A DNA stretch of 64,000 nucleotides from Phoenix dactylifera (lineage: Eukaryota > Streptophyta > Magnoliopsida > Arecales > Arecaceae): NCBI RefSeq assembly GCF_009389715.1, contig NW_024067737.1, positions 507,501 to 571,500 on the forward strand, in the 5' to 3' direction. Positions within the stretch are counted from its first letter, which is position 1. Every line of letters begins with the position of its first letter. The position numbers and the translations under genes are program-made. The notes under the pieces were generated by a model. That model was given only the letters and a program-made list of their open reading frames with translations, was not told where the DNA came from and made no database searches. This document shows, in pieces, positions 44,913-58,060 of the stretch.

Positions 44913-45416
44913 AACACAATAACATGCAGCCACATAAAATTTTAGATCCAAATGAACTATATTATTCATGAATGTCATAAAATGTTTGAACAATAAGAAG
45001 CAATACAGAGCTTCTAAAAATTTGTACAATTATATTCAGTGTATCCCAAACTTTGGAGTGAGTCAAGCTCCTTGCTCCTAGCAGTCCTATTTATCTATAA
45101 GGACATAGATGATTGGTGTGAGCTATAAAAGTTCAGTATGTAATCATGCACAATCTTACCAGATCAAGCATAATGTTTTGCATGCTAGTGCACTATTTTA
45201 AGAGATTAACAGTTATAACAAAATAAGTATTTTATATAACATATAATCAAACCATCATAAAACAATGCATGTCCAATCATGCAATTTCTTAAATATGTTT
45301 ATGCATCATAAAAACTTTGCCATTATTTCATGCTTTGAAATCCATACTCTCAGATAGTAGTGCAGCTATGACCGCTCTTATTCCCACGGCAAAGCCTTTA
45401 CCAACTACTTTTATCC
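44913..45416. other. Gene-free interval
   Basis: No coding or repeat structure that I can support. Confidence 0.5.
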
Positions 45417-45540
45417 GTTGGCAGGATCTTATGCCGAGTTACTATTACCCACTAGCGGAGGTCTTATGCCAAGTTATTATTACCCACTGGCAGGGGTCGT
45501 ATGTCGAGTTACTGTTACCTACTGGCGGAGGTCTTATATA
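45417..45540. repeat. 35-bp tandem repeat, about 3.5 copies
   Basis: A unit of the form CTGGCGGAGGTCTTATGCCG plus AGTTACTATTACCCA repeats with a 35-bp period (starts 45417, 45452, 45487, 45522). Copies differ by a few bases. Confidence 0.85.
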
Positions 45541-46035
45541 GCAATCTGAGAGTTCTTAAAAATATATCATGCTTTTCATAAATCTTATTTCAGAGATACA
45601 TTGAAAAGTGAATAATGTCCTCATAATGTATAAAATTCATGATCATGCTGAAAACTTTAATTTTCGTGCAACCTCTATATCATCATAATTTATGTACATA
45701 GCATCATAGTCATGATGAATGTCATCTGGTTAAAATCATGCAATATTTGCTAACACATGCTTGATTCTAATTTTGTGAAATTATAAATAGTCATATATAA
45801 TTTCATAATCAAATAGTCTCATGTATTTGACAAAACATAAGATATTATGTCAGGGTCACTTATCTTAATTCGCTCACCAAATCTTATGCTTAAATACCAA
45901 TGCTCCAATACTTAGCAATATCATTAAATTACATGTCACTTGCACATTCAATTTTTATTTATTTATAACCTTTTCTTAATTAAAATTATTTACAGCCAAT
46001 CCATAGGACTCAATTTCATTATCAGGTTCATTGCC
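45541..46035. other. Gene-free interval
   Basis: AT-rich; nothing recognisable. Confidence 0.5.
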
Positions 46036-46460
46036 TAATTCAATTTCTGGTTAAGGCCTGTGTCCCAATTTCATTTTTGGTTCAGATCTAATCTAATTTT
46101 TGATTCGGATTTGATTCAACTTCTGGTTCAAGTCTGGTTCAACTTCTGGTTCAGGTCTGAGCCAATTTCAATTTCTGGTTTAGACCCAATTATTTTCTGG
46201 TTCAGGTCTAATCTAATTTCTTGTTTGGATTTGATTAAATTTCTAGTTCAGGTTTGGTTCAGCTTCTGATTTCAGTCTGAGCCAATTTCAACTTCTGGTT
46301 TAGACCCAATTGCCTTCTAGTTCAGGGCTGGTTCAATTTCTGGTTCAGACCTGATTCAACCTCTAATTCAAGTCTGATTCAGTCTCTGGTTCAGGTCTGA
46401 GCCAATTTCAACTTCTAGTTTAGACCCAATTGCCTTCTGGTTCAAATCTGGGCCCAATTA
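46036..46460. repeat. 120-bp tandem repeat made of shorter TCTGGTTCAGG units
   Basis: The landmark TCTGAGCCAATTTCAA recurs at 46156, 46276 and 46396, exactly 120 bp apart. Inside each unit there are about six approximate 20-bp subunits (TCTGGTTCAGGTCTGATTCAA-like). Similar but looser words continue to about 46600. Confidence 0.85.
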
Positions 46461-46599
46461 CATTCAGATCCGAAGTTTAATTAAATTTTAGGCCTGATTC
46501 AGTTACTGGGCTCATTTGTGTTCAGGTCCAAACTTAGTTAAATTCTGGAACAAGCCCTTGACTTGATTCAATTACTGGTCCCATTTGTATTTAGGCCCA

Positions 46600-48440
46600 G
46601 CTTGTAGCGGCCGACCTCACTTCTTCTCCTCATCCCCACCTCCCTCTTCGATGGGCATGGGGGTCAGAACCACCCTCTCGAGAGGAAGGGGCCTCCGGCC
46701 AAGGGCTGGCGGAGCCTGCGCGTTCCCATTTCAGAAGGAAGAATAACTCACGGCCGTGGCCATCGATGCGGCCATGGCTGCAGCCAAGCTTGTCGTGACC
46801 AAAGGAATGGGGAAAGACCACTGGCTATCGACAACTGCGGCCATGGCTGTGACCGAGCACACCATGCCGGATCCACGACCAAGGACCCCAAGTAAGCTCT
46901 TCCCCTTCCTTTCCTCCTCCTCCTCTTCCTCTTCTTCCTTCCTTTTTTATTCTCATTAATTTCTTTATTTTTTATTGTTTTGATCACTTATCCAGATAGA
47001 TCGGAATATGAAATGGAAGGGATGGAGTGATCAAAAGACTCACCTAGCTCTGGGAATGAACTGTGGGCGACGATGTTGAGCTGGGGGTGCCTCCTCCGGT
47101 GGCTCAGTGGTAGATCCGAGTGGGTCTGTTGCTGCTGCTGCAAGAAAAGAGGGAAGAGAAAAACGGTGAGGGGAGTGATGGAGCCCCTCCATGAGGGATC
47201 CGTGGGTATTTATAACTCTATTCGGAAAAGGGTGGAGGAGTGGCTGTGATCGTGGATGCTAGGCAGTTATAACCGCCTCTACAAGCGTTCACAACCATCT
47301 TCTTTTCGAAGACTCCACTGGAGTCTCTTGATGGGCTGGCCACATTGGGATTGGCCCACCAGCCCACGGTGTGGTCGCTGGCTCTCACAATTACTAATTG
47401 CCTTGGATTCCCTGATTTGCCCCACTCCATGATTCAATCTGATAAATTAGAGAAAAAAAATTGGAAATTTTTTTTGAGGTCTGTGGTGGCAGCGAAGAGC
47501 TTGGACCAATAGGGGACGAATGGGCATTCTAATTAAAATACTATAGATGAAGCCTGGTGCCATGGTACTGACTGCCAAGTTGCATATTTTAGGGGCCTTG
47601 CCCATGAGAATACAATAGGCATAATGGTTCTGATTGAGGTTTTTAGAAAGGTTATAATATTATGACAACACTGTTGTAATAGTTTCAAACGCTTTAAGGT
47701 ACACTATACATATAATAATATGAGAAAAGATGGTGATTGCTGTAATACATTGTTTGGTATCGTGACAATCTATTATGATAATAAAAAGATGGCCATTACT
47801 TTTATCTGTACTTTTTTAAGTAAAATGATGTCTCGTTTGAAAAGCCAAATTTTTGTTTAAGTTCCCTAAAAGATTGTACAGCATAAAATAAAATAATATT
47901 TTTTATTTGTTTCCAAAATAACGGTATTATTTTTATTATTATCCTTTATTTTCTATTATAACACTATTATAATAGTTGTTATTCAAAACATTAGTTGCTT
48001 AAGTGAAACCACCCAATTTAGAAATAACCCGTTGCAACCCATGTGTAGAATATATATGCTGCTAAAAATTTTTGATTTGGGATAACTTAATAGGAGTCTA
48101 AATTCTAAAAATATTTGAATCACACAATTGACTCATACTTAATTATTTTAACGATTATATCTCACATTGATTTCTTCACTCAAAAAATATCTCCCTCTCT
48201 GCTCTATTGAAAATTCTTACTAAATTTTAGAGTCTAGATTATATTAATTAGATATTCTTTTTCTTACTAAATCTGATTTTTTCACTTGTAACGTGAATAG
48301 GTCTCTCCTTATGTGCTGTCTCTACGTTTTTTTTTTATGCTCAAAAGTGTTAGAATCCCTTCTTCTATGTACCCTGACTATATTTTAGATCTTGTAATAG
48401 AAAATTCTAATTAGTATTATTATAGAGATATTTTAAATTT
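46600..48440. other. Gene-free interval, possible LTR-element leader sequence
   Basis: 46610-47450 is GC-richer with repeated GGCCATGG/CGGCCATGGC words and TATTTATAAC (47210), as in transposon leaders. No protein domain is recognised. 47450-48440 is AT-rich. Confidence 0.45.
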
Positions 48441-48655
48441 TTGATAAGGTGACGTGTCAGCACGACGTCTCATAGGGAGTTCGCTCTCTGAAGCGTCCCG
48501 TCGCGGCCGTCGCTTTCACCAGTCGCCATCCGCCAATTTTTTCCGGATCTTGGGGCGGTCTGAGTTGGATCCTGTACTGCGTGGGACCCACTTTGCAGAG
48601 GCCGAGTGTACAGCTCCCCGCCGCCGCATAAAAAAAAAGAAAAAAAAAAAGGTCC
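48441..48655. other. GC-rich island ending in an A-rich tail
   Basis: About 190 bp of GC-rich sequence (GCGTCCCGTCGCGGCCGTCG region) followed by an A-rich run at 48629-48650, in AT-rich surroundings. It may be a retroposed fragment (SINE or processed transcript end); no flanking duplication was found. Confidence 0.4.
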
Positions 48656-48954
48656 AAGGCATCCTAAGATCTCAGATGCTAGTTTAAACATCACAAAAAT
48701 ACAGTTAATGAAAGATTAAGCATCATTTTAGGACTTGATTTTAGTAGTTACTGAAATAAGAATATATTTGAGATGATAATATGAGATTAAAGAAACTTGA
48801 AAGATAAACTTGATATGATATTACTGGTACTTAGAATATATCAATTCATACTTATGCAAGAAAACTAGGGTCAAAGTTTAATACATTCCATCCTAGCCTG
48901 CAAAGTGTCTGGAAACGGTTGCTAATGAAGTATTACAATCAGGTCTTAGCCACA

Positions 48955-48972
48955 GGGGGGGGGGGGGGGGGG
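48955..48972 (+). repeat. Poly(G) run, 18 G
   Basis: Homopolymer of 18 guanines; the exact length may be affected by assembly. Confidence 0.9.
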
Positions 48973-49284
48973 TGTTAAAAAGGCGAAGAACTGCATTGAG
49001 AGGAAAATAGCTATTGAAACATCATGTTATACAAAACAACTAACAGGAGAACCGCCTTACTAAGCTATAGCAACTAAGATAACTAAAGTTCATAACCTGA
49101 CAACAAAGAGTATACATCATGAGTCATTCACAAGAGTTCGTAGCCCCTGCATGAAAAGATATCAATATCACAGCATAATGTCAAACTTGCGGACCTTTGC
49201 AAGAAACCTTATATCCAGAACAGGTGCAGACAAATATACGGAGTATAGCAAAAACCTCTTGCCAAAAACTGATGAAAGCTGAGG

Positions 49285-51115
49285 GTGATGATTAGTGTAC
49301 AGCCAACAAAGTTTGAAAAAAAAAAGCTGGCTATACAGGTAGGAAACGTCCACCTGGTTCACCTAGAGAAAGCCTTCAAAATGATGCTCCGCGTAGGAGG
49401 CTACCCAGTCAGCGGTTGTGTTAGCCTCCCGGTAAACATGTGCGGCTCTGAAAGCACTACAGTTCTTGGTCATCCTCCGTATGTCATGGATCAGAGACAG
49501 CCCGTCTGTCACGATATGACGGCCACTGATCCCTTCGATCAAAGAGGTCGAGTCACCCTCCAAGTAAATATACTCCGCACCTAGAGTACGCCTCGCATAG
49601 ACGACACCCTCCCATGCTGCCCGCAGCTCCGCTCCAATGGTCGAGGTGCCGTGGATCCGTCGCCCACCAGTTGCTGCAAATCTTGAGTGGTGGTTTTTGA
49701 TAACAAAGCCAACAACTCTCCTCTCACCCTGCTCCACAATACTGCCATCAAAATTCATCTTAAGAAAACTAGGGGATGGGAGCTCCCAAGAAATAAATAT
49801 AAATCTGGTCGCTGTCTCAGCTGGATGAGAGACCCCGATGTCCCTAGCCATCTCAGCGGACCATGATGGTGCACTACTGATGACCTCCAATGCATGAAGC
49901 AAGGCTCTAGTCGCCGACACCCTTGGATGTAACCACTTGTCCTCGAAGATCTGGGCGTTCCTATCTAGACAAGTATGGTAGATCGACCCCCCCCCCCTCC
50001 CAATCCACCATGTCTGACCTCCTCGTAGACGTCCTTAGGCAAGTGAGAAAACCCTTCAATGAGAATCTACCCCACCAGACGTCGAGGGAGTTCCCTGCGT
50101 ACCACAAAATCTGAGCCGCCCGCGGACAGCCAAAGAGGGCATGGAAGATAGTCTCCTTCGTCACTGGACAGGTCCACATGCATGGGAGACCCTCACCCCT
50201 CTACTCGCTAGGATACCCCTAGTAGGTAAGCATCCTCAAGCCACCTTCTATAAGAACATAGGAGCTCGAGGATGGATGCGCAGCCTCAAGATCCAGGCCC
50301 CTTAATCTGCCACATCGGGGCCCTCGCCACCAGGCCTCGGAGCTCTCGAGCGCCCACCCTTGGTCTCCTAGAACTTCTCCAGACTCTCCTATTTGCCCTC
50401 TCCTCGGTGGGGATCGATAGAGCCAAAACCCTCTCGGCCAATGCTTTCCAGAAAGTGTCGCGAATAAGATCCACGTCCCACCTCCGCTCACCTGGGATGA
50501 TAAGGTCAATAACCCTATGCCCAACCCGCCACTCTGGATCAAGAAATATGGGCCACCCACTCAGCGGCCACGTCGTCAACTAGTTTTCCTTAAGGATATC
50601 AATCGCTCGTCCATCTCCAACCTCCCACATGATTGACTTTAGGATCCCCGGGCCTCCAGTGCAGATCTCTCTTCAGATGAAAGAGCTACGACAACCGGTG
50701 CGGAAGGCATGTGCTCTAGTCAATTTCCCATACTTGGCCCTCATTAGGGATCCCCACAAGTTGTCCAGCTCGAGAAGGAACTTGGCTGCATGTCTGGTTG
50801 CAAGTCCTCCAGCTGCTCCAACAAGGAGTGGATCCTAAGGCCACCACCACCCATCGGCAGACAGATCACCTCCCAGACAAGTAGATGCACACCTCTCCCT
50901 TCTCCCCAATGGCTCTAGATAAAAGTCCTAAAGAGTCGCTCCATTGTCCGCAGTGGTGCAAACGGCATGATGGTTTTGGAGAGTAGATATATCAGAATTG
51001 AGCTGAGGACCGAACATACCAAAATCACTCTGCCCATCATGACCAGGTCAATCTACTCTGGCCAATCCAACCAATCAACTTATGAAAGAAGAATCAGACC
51101 ATGGTATAGTAAAGA
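49285..51115 (-). pseudogene. 5'-truncated LINE: RT C-terminus, zf-RVT, RNase H
   Basis: The minus-strand translation follows the 3' half of the LINE at 1228-7457. It has an RT thumb region (MGRVILV...ILIYLLSKTIMP near 51035-50970; HLLVWEVICLPMGGGGL near 50890-50835), a zf-RVT-like FHALFGCPRAAQILW (about 50150-50105) and RNase H (49920-49363; MNFDGS, AELRAAWEGVVYARRT, LEGDSTSLI, YREANTTADWVAS). Stops and frame changes disrupt the RT part, and the RNase H tail ends at a TAG. The endonuclease and ORF1 are absent, as usual for truncated LINE copies. Its RNase H is the longest uninterrupted piece. Confidence 0.88.
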
Positions 51116-52068
51116 CTTATGATGATAGAGTCCAGTGATGCTCGGCAATGGTCGAAGTAAAACTAGCGCGACGGGTAGTCGCAACGACACTAGTCCAGGA
51201 CCCTCTACTTGGGTCGACCCGGATCCACAATAGAAACATTTGGGACCCTCCTGCTAGATCCATAGAATTATGCAAAGAGAGAGAAACAAAGAAAAAAATC
51301 AAGAGAGAGATGAGAGAGAAAGAGAGAGAAGAGAGGAGAGAGAGAAGAAGAGAGAGGAGAGAGAAAGAAGAGAGAGAGCTCTCTCTCTTCTTTTCCAAAA
51401 TAAGGGAGAGTCTGTCTATCCCTTTCCTCTTCTCATACTAAAGGGTGACCGCCGCCAGGCGGCCCAGTCCCAATAATGATGGCCGGCCCAGTGATGTCAA
51501 TGGCAACTAAGGTTAGTCAAATGAAAGAAAACGACGACTGAGATAAGCCGATGGAAGGAAACATGAAAGAAGAAAGAATGAGGAACAGGTGGGCGGCTAA
51601 TTGCTTGCCGTGCGACCAAGAGACTACCAAGGACGATGATGGCTGACGATGGCTGACGACGATCGGCAAAAACCAAGAAAAAAATAGAGAACAGGGGATA
51701 CCCTGTTCCAAACAAATTTGGCAACTCGCTGACCCAAATCCATGGCGACAGAAACTACCCAACTGGAAAACAAGGAGGAAGAAGGTGAGGAACAGTTACC
51801 TCGATCCGGCGAGCATTCCAGCGACTCTTCCTAGTGAAGAATCAAAGGAAAAACTTGAAAACAAAACTCAAAATTAGCGGCAATTCTCGGCGATTCTAGT
51901 GGTGAAAATCAAAGGAGGAGGAATGGAGTTAAATAGACAAGATCCTAGAGTTTTAGTCGAACTCGGATTGCTCTCGAAGAGTCTCCGACTTTGTCAAAAT
52001 CGAGGGAGGAAGAAAACTCCCATCAGAGTCTCTCCTCCATCCAGATCGTGCCACTGTGCACGGTTGGG
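51116..52068. other. Gene-free interval with purine-rich tract
   Basis: 51275-51390 is (GA)n-type purine-rich sequence ending in AGAGAGAGCTCTCTCT, a small palindrome. The rest is moderately GC-rich (51480-52070) without a domain, resembling LTR-element untranslated sequence. Confidence 0.5.
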
Positions 52069-52128
52069 CTAGGTCTGGCCTCTTCAGGCCAGCCCACAAG
52101 CCCAAAAAAACTAGGTTATTACATTCTC
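52069..52128. repeat. Direct repeat, TGGCCTCTTCAGGCCAGCCCAC type, left copy
   Basis: GGCCTCTTCAGGCCAGCCCAC...AACTAGGTTATTACA resembles 54234-54281 (GGCCTCTTCAAGTCAGCCCAC...GAATTAGGTTATTATA). These may be the ends of two related LTRs about 2.2 kb apart. Confidence 0.5.
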
Positions 52129-54164
52129 CCCCTCTAAAATAATTTTTTTTTCGAAATTAACTTATTTGAGACTTAATTTTGAAAGTACTCAACCATTATG
52201 TCATCCTTGAGCTCTCAAATAGTCTCCCTCTCGGAGTGCCTACTCACAAGATTTTAACATAATGAATTATGACATACAAAGTCATGGCATCTTAAAACTT
52301 GATCCTTTCCATCTACAATACATAGCAGGTTCTTTTGATCTCTTTCAAAAGAATGTCAACCTCGCAACCTTATATTTAAATGCCATAATTCTTTGCCCAA
52401 AAAATTAATTGCTCTTAAATAGTTCCACACAAGAATCATAATTGGCTTAATAGAAATAGGAGAAAGCTTTAGCATCAAATGCTCTTCATAATCTATAATC
52501 CTCTTTCTTCTCTTAACTTCACCCATGATTTAATAATTAAATTTTTATTCTAGAAAACCTCAAACCTCTTCAAATTGATAAAATAACCATATCAAAGTTA
52601 GAAAAAGAAGATCTATGTTAAAACATTTCAGGCCTAAGCTTAACCATAGATCCATCAATCCATTAACGCTAAGTTTTGAGCTGACTAAAAAATTCTCTCA
52701 AGAGTTGTCAACAATAAAAGAACCCATTAGTGAAAATTGCATAGCTACCTTCAGTAGCCAAAGAATCACGATATTCTCCTTTCCTAACTCAGGTCTTCTA
52801 TCATAATACCTTTTATATCAAAGAATTAATATTTCTAATTAGTTTCAAAATAACGTAAACCACCACACTTTCGCTACGCACTCTAATCTAACCCATCAAA
52901 TATTCTAAGGCTGCTAAATAATTTATGATCAAAATATCTCTTTGCACTAGGACGAAGAAAATCCAAATTTCAAATAGTAGAACTAGAGCAGAAACTCTAA
53001 ATCTCTTTGTTCTTAATTTATGTAGAGTGTACTACTAACCATGACCAACCCTCAGTCATTAGTCAAGTTTATGGTCACTGCATGATCTCCACAAGCTTTT
53101 TAAAATCTAAAATATCTAAGTTTAATTTAAAGTGGGTTAACCTTGAATTCCTTAGCAATTTGATTAGACAATCTAGATTGATTTTTCTTTCAAAAGGATT
53201 TACTCCAAATTTAATGGGTTAGGAGTATCTGAGCAAATATCATTATGAGTAGAATTAACTCTATTAACCTCCAAATTTTTCTTCACCAAGATTTCTAATA
53301 TCTATCAGCAATACTATATGTGATAACTCATGTAAGCATCTCTACTCAATATAACATTTTACTAGTGGCTTTATCAACAATGACAAAAGATTTCTGCTTA
53401 AATCATAAACCTAGACTTGAGTTTAAATTAACCCATCTAATAGTCTCCAAGAATTATAAGAAAAATCTAGTAGCCCAATCCTAACATAAAAATTTAAATA
53501 ACTAGAATTTTCCACCAATATGCCTACTCTATGGCCTTAAATATAAAATTAAATCCTCCAATAGAAATACACCTACTTGTAGTGTCTGAAACTTTCAATT
53601 CCAAATATATTCCACATATAGATTTAACATCAAAGAACATTCTTTTTCTAATATTATGAACAATCTTTCTTAGCTCACTCCAATACTATGAAAGATCTAT
53701 GCACAAATTCTACTTTAATAATTAATAGCAAAGTTAAAAGTGGTATCATATCTACACCCATATCAAGTTTGAACTTTCAAGTCATTTAAACAATATATGA
53801 ACAAATAAACATAGCATGGCATAACATACTTAATACGGTATACCATGGTTAACCTTCCTATACTTACCATAGATCAAACCTCTCTTATCATAATTAAAGA
53901 CAAATCATCCAGTCTTTCTATATTCATTGTATACCAAATCCAATACATACATTTTATCACAATGCCTAGTGACCTTACACCTAAGCATTGAATTTATTTC
54001 TGCTACTTTTGTTATGTCCTGAGTGATCATAACCTTAAGCTATGATACATTTTTGTCACAATCCCCAATAATCTTAAACCTATGTTCTGATTCTAATTTT
54101 TTCATAATTCTCAATACTCTTAAACCTAAACTCTAATACTACTTCTATCACACTCTGAACCCAA
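52129..54164. other. Gene-free interval between related direct repeats
   Basis: AT-rich and stop-filled; possibly the decayed interior or LTR of a retrotransposon. No conserved domain could be read. Confidence 0.45.
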
Positions 54165-54285
54165 CGCCTGGGTCGGGCCTCTTTGGACCGGCCCACAAGC
54201 TCATGGCTGAGCTAGACGTGCGATTGGTTGGGGCTTGGCCTCTTCAAGTCAGCCCACAAAAAGAATTAGGTTATTATAGAAATTT
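54165..54285. repeat. Direct repeat, GGCCTCTT...GCCCACAA type, right copies
   Basis: Two partial copies (54176-54200 and 54234-54281) of the segment at 52069-52128. Confidence 0.5.
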
Positions 54286-54790
54286 TTTTCATTACTGAAA
54301 TACTTTTCTTGGAAATGTGATGCTTGGGAATATGATGCCTCGAAAAGTAAATTTTGCATGCTTAGTTGATCATAGAAAAGTGACAATTCGAGAGTGGCTT
54401 ATGTTTAATTAAGCATCTATTTTTCTAGAAAAATTATGTCGAATACCTGATATACCCTTTACTATTCTATTTAAAAGCTTAAAAATATTTTTGGAAAAAA
54501 ATGCCCCAAATCCCAACTTGTGAGAAAGTCACTTTTTCATATCCCGCATGATTTTTTTTCATAAAATGTGAAAATCTTATTTCCATAGAAATGTTACTTT
54601 TTTATCTCTCTTCTTTAAAAACTAGACATTTCTCTATTTTTCTATTGTTCATACTTTTCTCCTTCTCTTCCTACGATGCAAATGATTCTTATAGTTATCC
54701 AAGTCTATATTTTTGATTTCAGCAATGAATTGTTAAGTTTAAAAAAAAAAAGAACCTTTGGAGGTATTTGTAGGACTACTTGATTTCTTA

Positions 54791-55727
54791 GGATTCATTT
54801 GGTTGGAGGTAATTTGGTATGAGAAAAGAATTCTATGTCAGATTACCATATTTGGTATGAAAAGAAGATGAGAGAGATGGTAAAATAAATGGTGAATCCC
54901 ACACCTATTTTATTGATAGGGTTTATGTGATTTGGGTATATGTTAGATTATGGGGTAATCTGATGATTTCTAAAAATCATTTATCTTAAAAAATGATTAT
55001 AGAAAAATGTAAATTTTATCATATTTGATTGGAGAAAAAATTACATTAGAAAATAGAAATGGAAAAAGATTACTATATTTGGTTGGAGATAATCTTATAT
55101 AAAAATATAACTAAATTTTTAATAATGCTCTTAAATAAATAATTCAAGCAATAATATTTTTTTCAGTCCATTTGTTGGCCACTTATGGCCTACTTATATA
55201 AATACTATCAATATTGGTTATTTTGAATATTAAAATATATTTACATGACATAATAAATATTTTGGTATATAAATAAATATATTAATTATTAATAAATTTT
55301 ATGTCATATTTATTGATAATCAATAAATATTTATTATTTATTGATAATTAATATTTATTAATAAATATATTAAATATACTATTTACAAATATTATTAATA
55401 CAATTATAATATACTAATATAATAGTAATATAATATATTAATAAAATTGATATTAATTATTTAATATAATCAATTTAAATTAGTATAATATAAGTGAGGA
55501 TATTTTTATCAAGAAATAATAATTTTAGATTACACTTATTTAGTAATTAAGTGTGGAAAAATAAATACCATCTCTTGGTGATATTCGTTTTATTTTTTCT
55601 CTTAAAAAAATAGATATGAGATCCATCATTTATTTTACCATATTGTTTATTTATTTTTTATACCAAATATGGTAATCTAATATAGAATTTATTTTTTCAT
55701 GTCAGGTTACTCCCAAACAAATAGGCC
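54791..55727. mobile_element. AT-rich MITE with long terminal inverted repeats
   Basis: The left end GGATTCATTTGGTTGGAGGT (54791) and the reverse complement of the right end GGCCTATTTGTTTGGGAGTA (55727) pair. The similarity continues for about 75 bp through GTCAGATTACCATATTTGGTAT. The 0.9-kb interior is almost entirely A/T with no coding. GGNNTNNTTTGGTTGG ends occur in plant MITEs; superfamily and target duplication are unresolved. Confidence 0.65.
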
Positions 55728-57700
55728 TATAAAGAAGGTTAAATAAATACTACTAGAAGTTTGGTATCTCGTTTTCTATGTTAAATTATCAAGTAGAGGT
55801 AATCTAAAATTATCATTTATTCACAAAAATGCCACTAATAGAATATTATAATTATAAATATACTAATATATTATATTAATATTTATTAAATAAATATTAA
55901 AAATAGTATTTATTTATTATTAAATATCATATTTGAATTAATGTCATATCGATTTAGAATATACAATTAATATTATATATATATGTATTGAAATTATTTT
56001 TTATGAATAATTAATATTAATTGTAATATACTAATAAATGTATTAATCAAAATACTAAATTTCATAAATATATAAATTATATATTATTTATTATTAATAA
56101 TATATTTATTAATATACTAAAAGTATTCTAAAATTTATTTATAATAATAAATATATATATTCGAATATATAATTAATTTAAAAATAGCCCATATTGATAG
56201 GCAGGCAATAAATGGTTTGAATGAAAAAATATCATTAATTAAATAATTTATTAAGGAATATTGTTAGAAATTTGGTAATATTTTCTTATAAATATTTTTG
56301 GGTTTGAATCTTGAAAATAATATTTATTATATTGACTTAATTTTTAAAAATATGCTATATATCTTTTTGTGAGAAAGGGAGGGAGATCCATCCATACTAT
56401 GATACCCAAGGCTCAAAGACTTGAACATATACCATGTAAGACTCAAATCTAGATCCTTGTATTGCTAAGCCAATGTGGCTTACCATTAGGGTAAGCACCA
56501 AAACACAAGTCTATGCTATATATCATGTAATGATATAAAAAGGGTACATGGACCCATTACAAATAGGCCATAGTCAATTAGTAGCATATGATCTGCTTGC
56601 AATAAGGGTGAAGCCTCACTTCATTTACTAATAGCGATGCTAAACTAACTATCAATCCTTTAACAGTTCAACATAAAAGGATTCCAATGCTCATCTTTCT
56701 GGGGTTTGTGAAGTTTTTTTTTCCCCTTAAATATAGCATGTGATTCCAATCATTTAACTACCATGAATGATTTGGGAAGGACTAAACATTTTTCTTATTA
56801 TTTTAAAGAAAAAGGAAAGAGGAAAGAGGGGTGTGTCCACCATCACGTGGATGGATCTAATTGTGATTACTATTGATTAATGCATGATCTATCCAAGAGA
56901 ATTGGTAGGTGATGTATTGTCATAAAATTGTTAATTGATAGATGGATTTCTTTCTATCCTTCAATATTTTTCATTTTGACATTTTTCAAAAGGAACAAAA
57001 TGTGGAGGGGTGAGTTTACCCAGAGGCTGAATACAAAGAAGGGAAGTGGAAGTGATGAAAATGTGAGCGATCACGCCTAGATGCTTCTGTGTCATTATAT
57101 TTTAGATGACCACTTCCAATAGTGGTTTAGGTAACCTTCCTTCACACGAATCACCATTTGGAGTATTTTGAGGTCTATGTGGTGGGTAATTATATGGTGG
57201 ATTCATGTAAAAGAAGGTGAATCATTCTTTCGTACAAAAGATGCATCCCCAATATCTTCGAACAATAGCAAAGTTTTTAACCTAATCTATACATAATTCA
57301 TAAATTAGGTTGTAGCCATGTAGGCTACTATAAGATTCAAGGTCAAAGAATTTTTTTTTAATTTTACTCTTTTTTTTTACTCGGTGTTTACACCATATCT
57401 AAACAATTTAGCTGGCGATCAGAAGCAAATGCTATGTAGATCAAGTTGATCAAATCAAAATAAATAAGAATCGTGTAACTCTTGCAAAGTTTAGATAGAA
57501 TTCAACTGTGAACTTACACATGGATAGAGATCCAAGCTGAACAGATAGAATTCAACCATAAGATAAAAAACTAAGCGGAATGATAAAATCTTGAGTCAGT
57601 TTGATAGAAAACTGAGGCAAATTTACCAATCTTAGATCCCTAAGGATGGAAAACTATTTTGTAGTTCAAATGAATGAAGACAGCCAATACAAACTATGTC
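55728..57700. other. Gene-free AT-rich interval
   Basis: 55840-56200 is nearly pure A/T with ATATTAATAAAT runs. No gene or named repeat is supported. Confidence 0.55.
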
Positions 57701-57719
57701 AAAATAAGTTAAAGGATGA

Positions 57720-58060
57720 TAAGGCAAGACTATTAGCTTGACAGTTGTAGAATGTTCATATTTATGTATAGCGGAAAGACGGATGGCGACAGTTACCAGA
57801 GGCATCAAAGATGGACATCAGACATGAGAAGCAACTATCAGAGTAAATAGTTATTAGATTTAAGAGCGGTTATTATGTATTAGTATAAATAAGTGAAATT
57901 ATAGTCTATATGGATCCTTCAATAATCAATTCCATCGGTTTATCTTTATATTTACCCTAATCATTTATCCTGCGAGTAAATGTAACTTATTTTTCTACCG
58001 TAGCCTAATGAAACAACCATATCGTAGCCCAACACTACACTTCCATCTATTTCTATCTCC
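57720..58060 (+). mobile_element. LTR-like remnant with TATA box
   Basis: TGACAGTTGTAGAATG near 57739, TATAAATA at 57884-57891, then a pyrimidine-rich stretch and ...CGTAGCCCAACACTACA near 58035. The composition and TATA position resemble a retrotransposon LTR. No partner copy is in the window. Confidence 0.35.
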
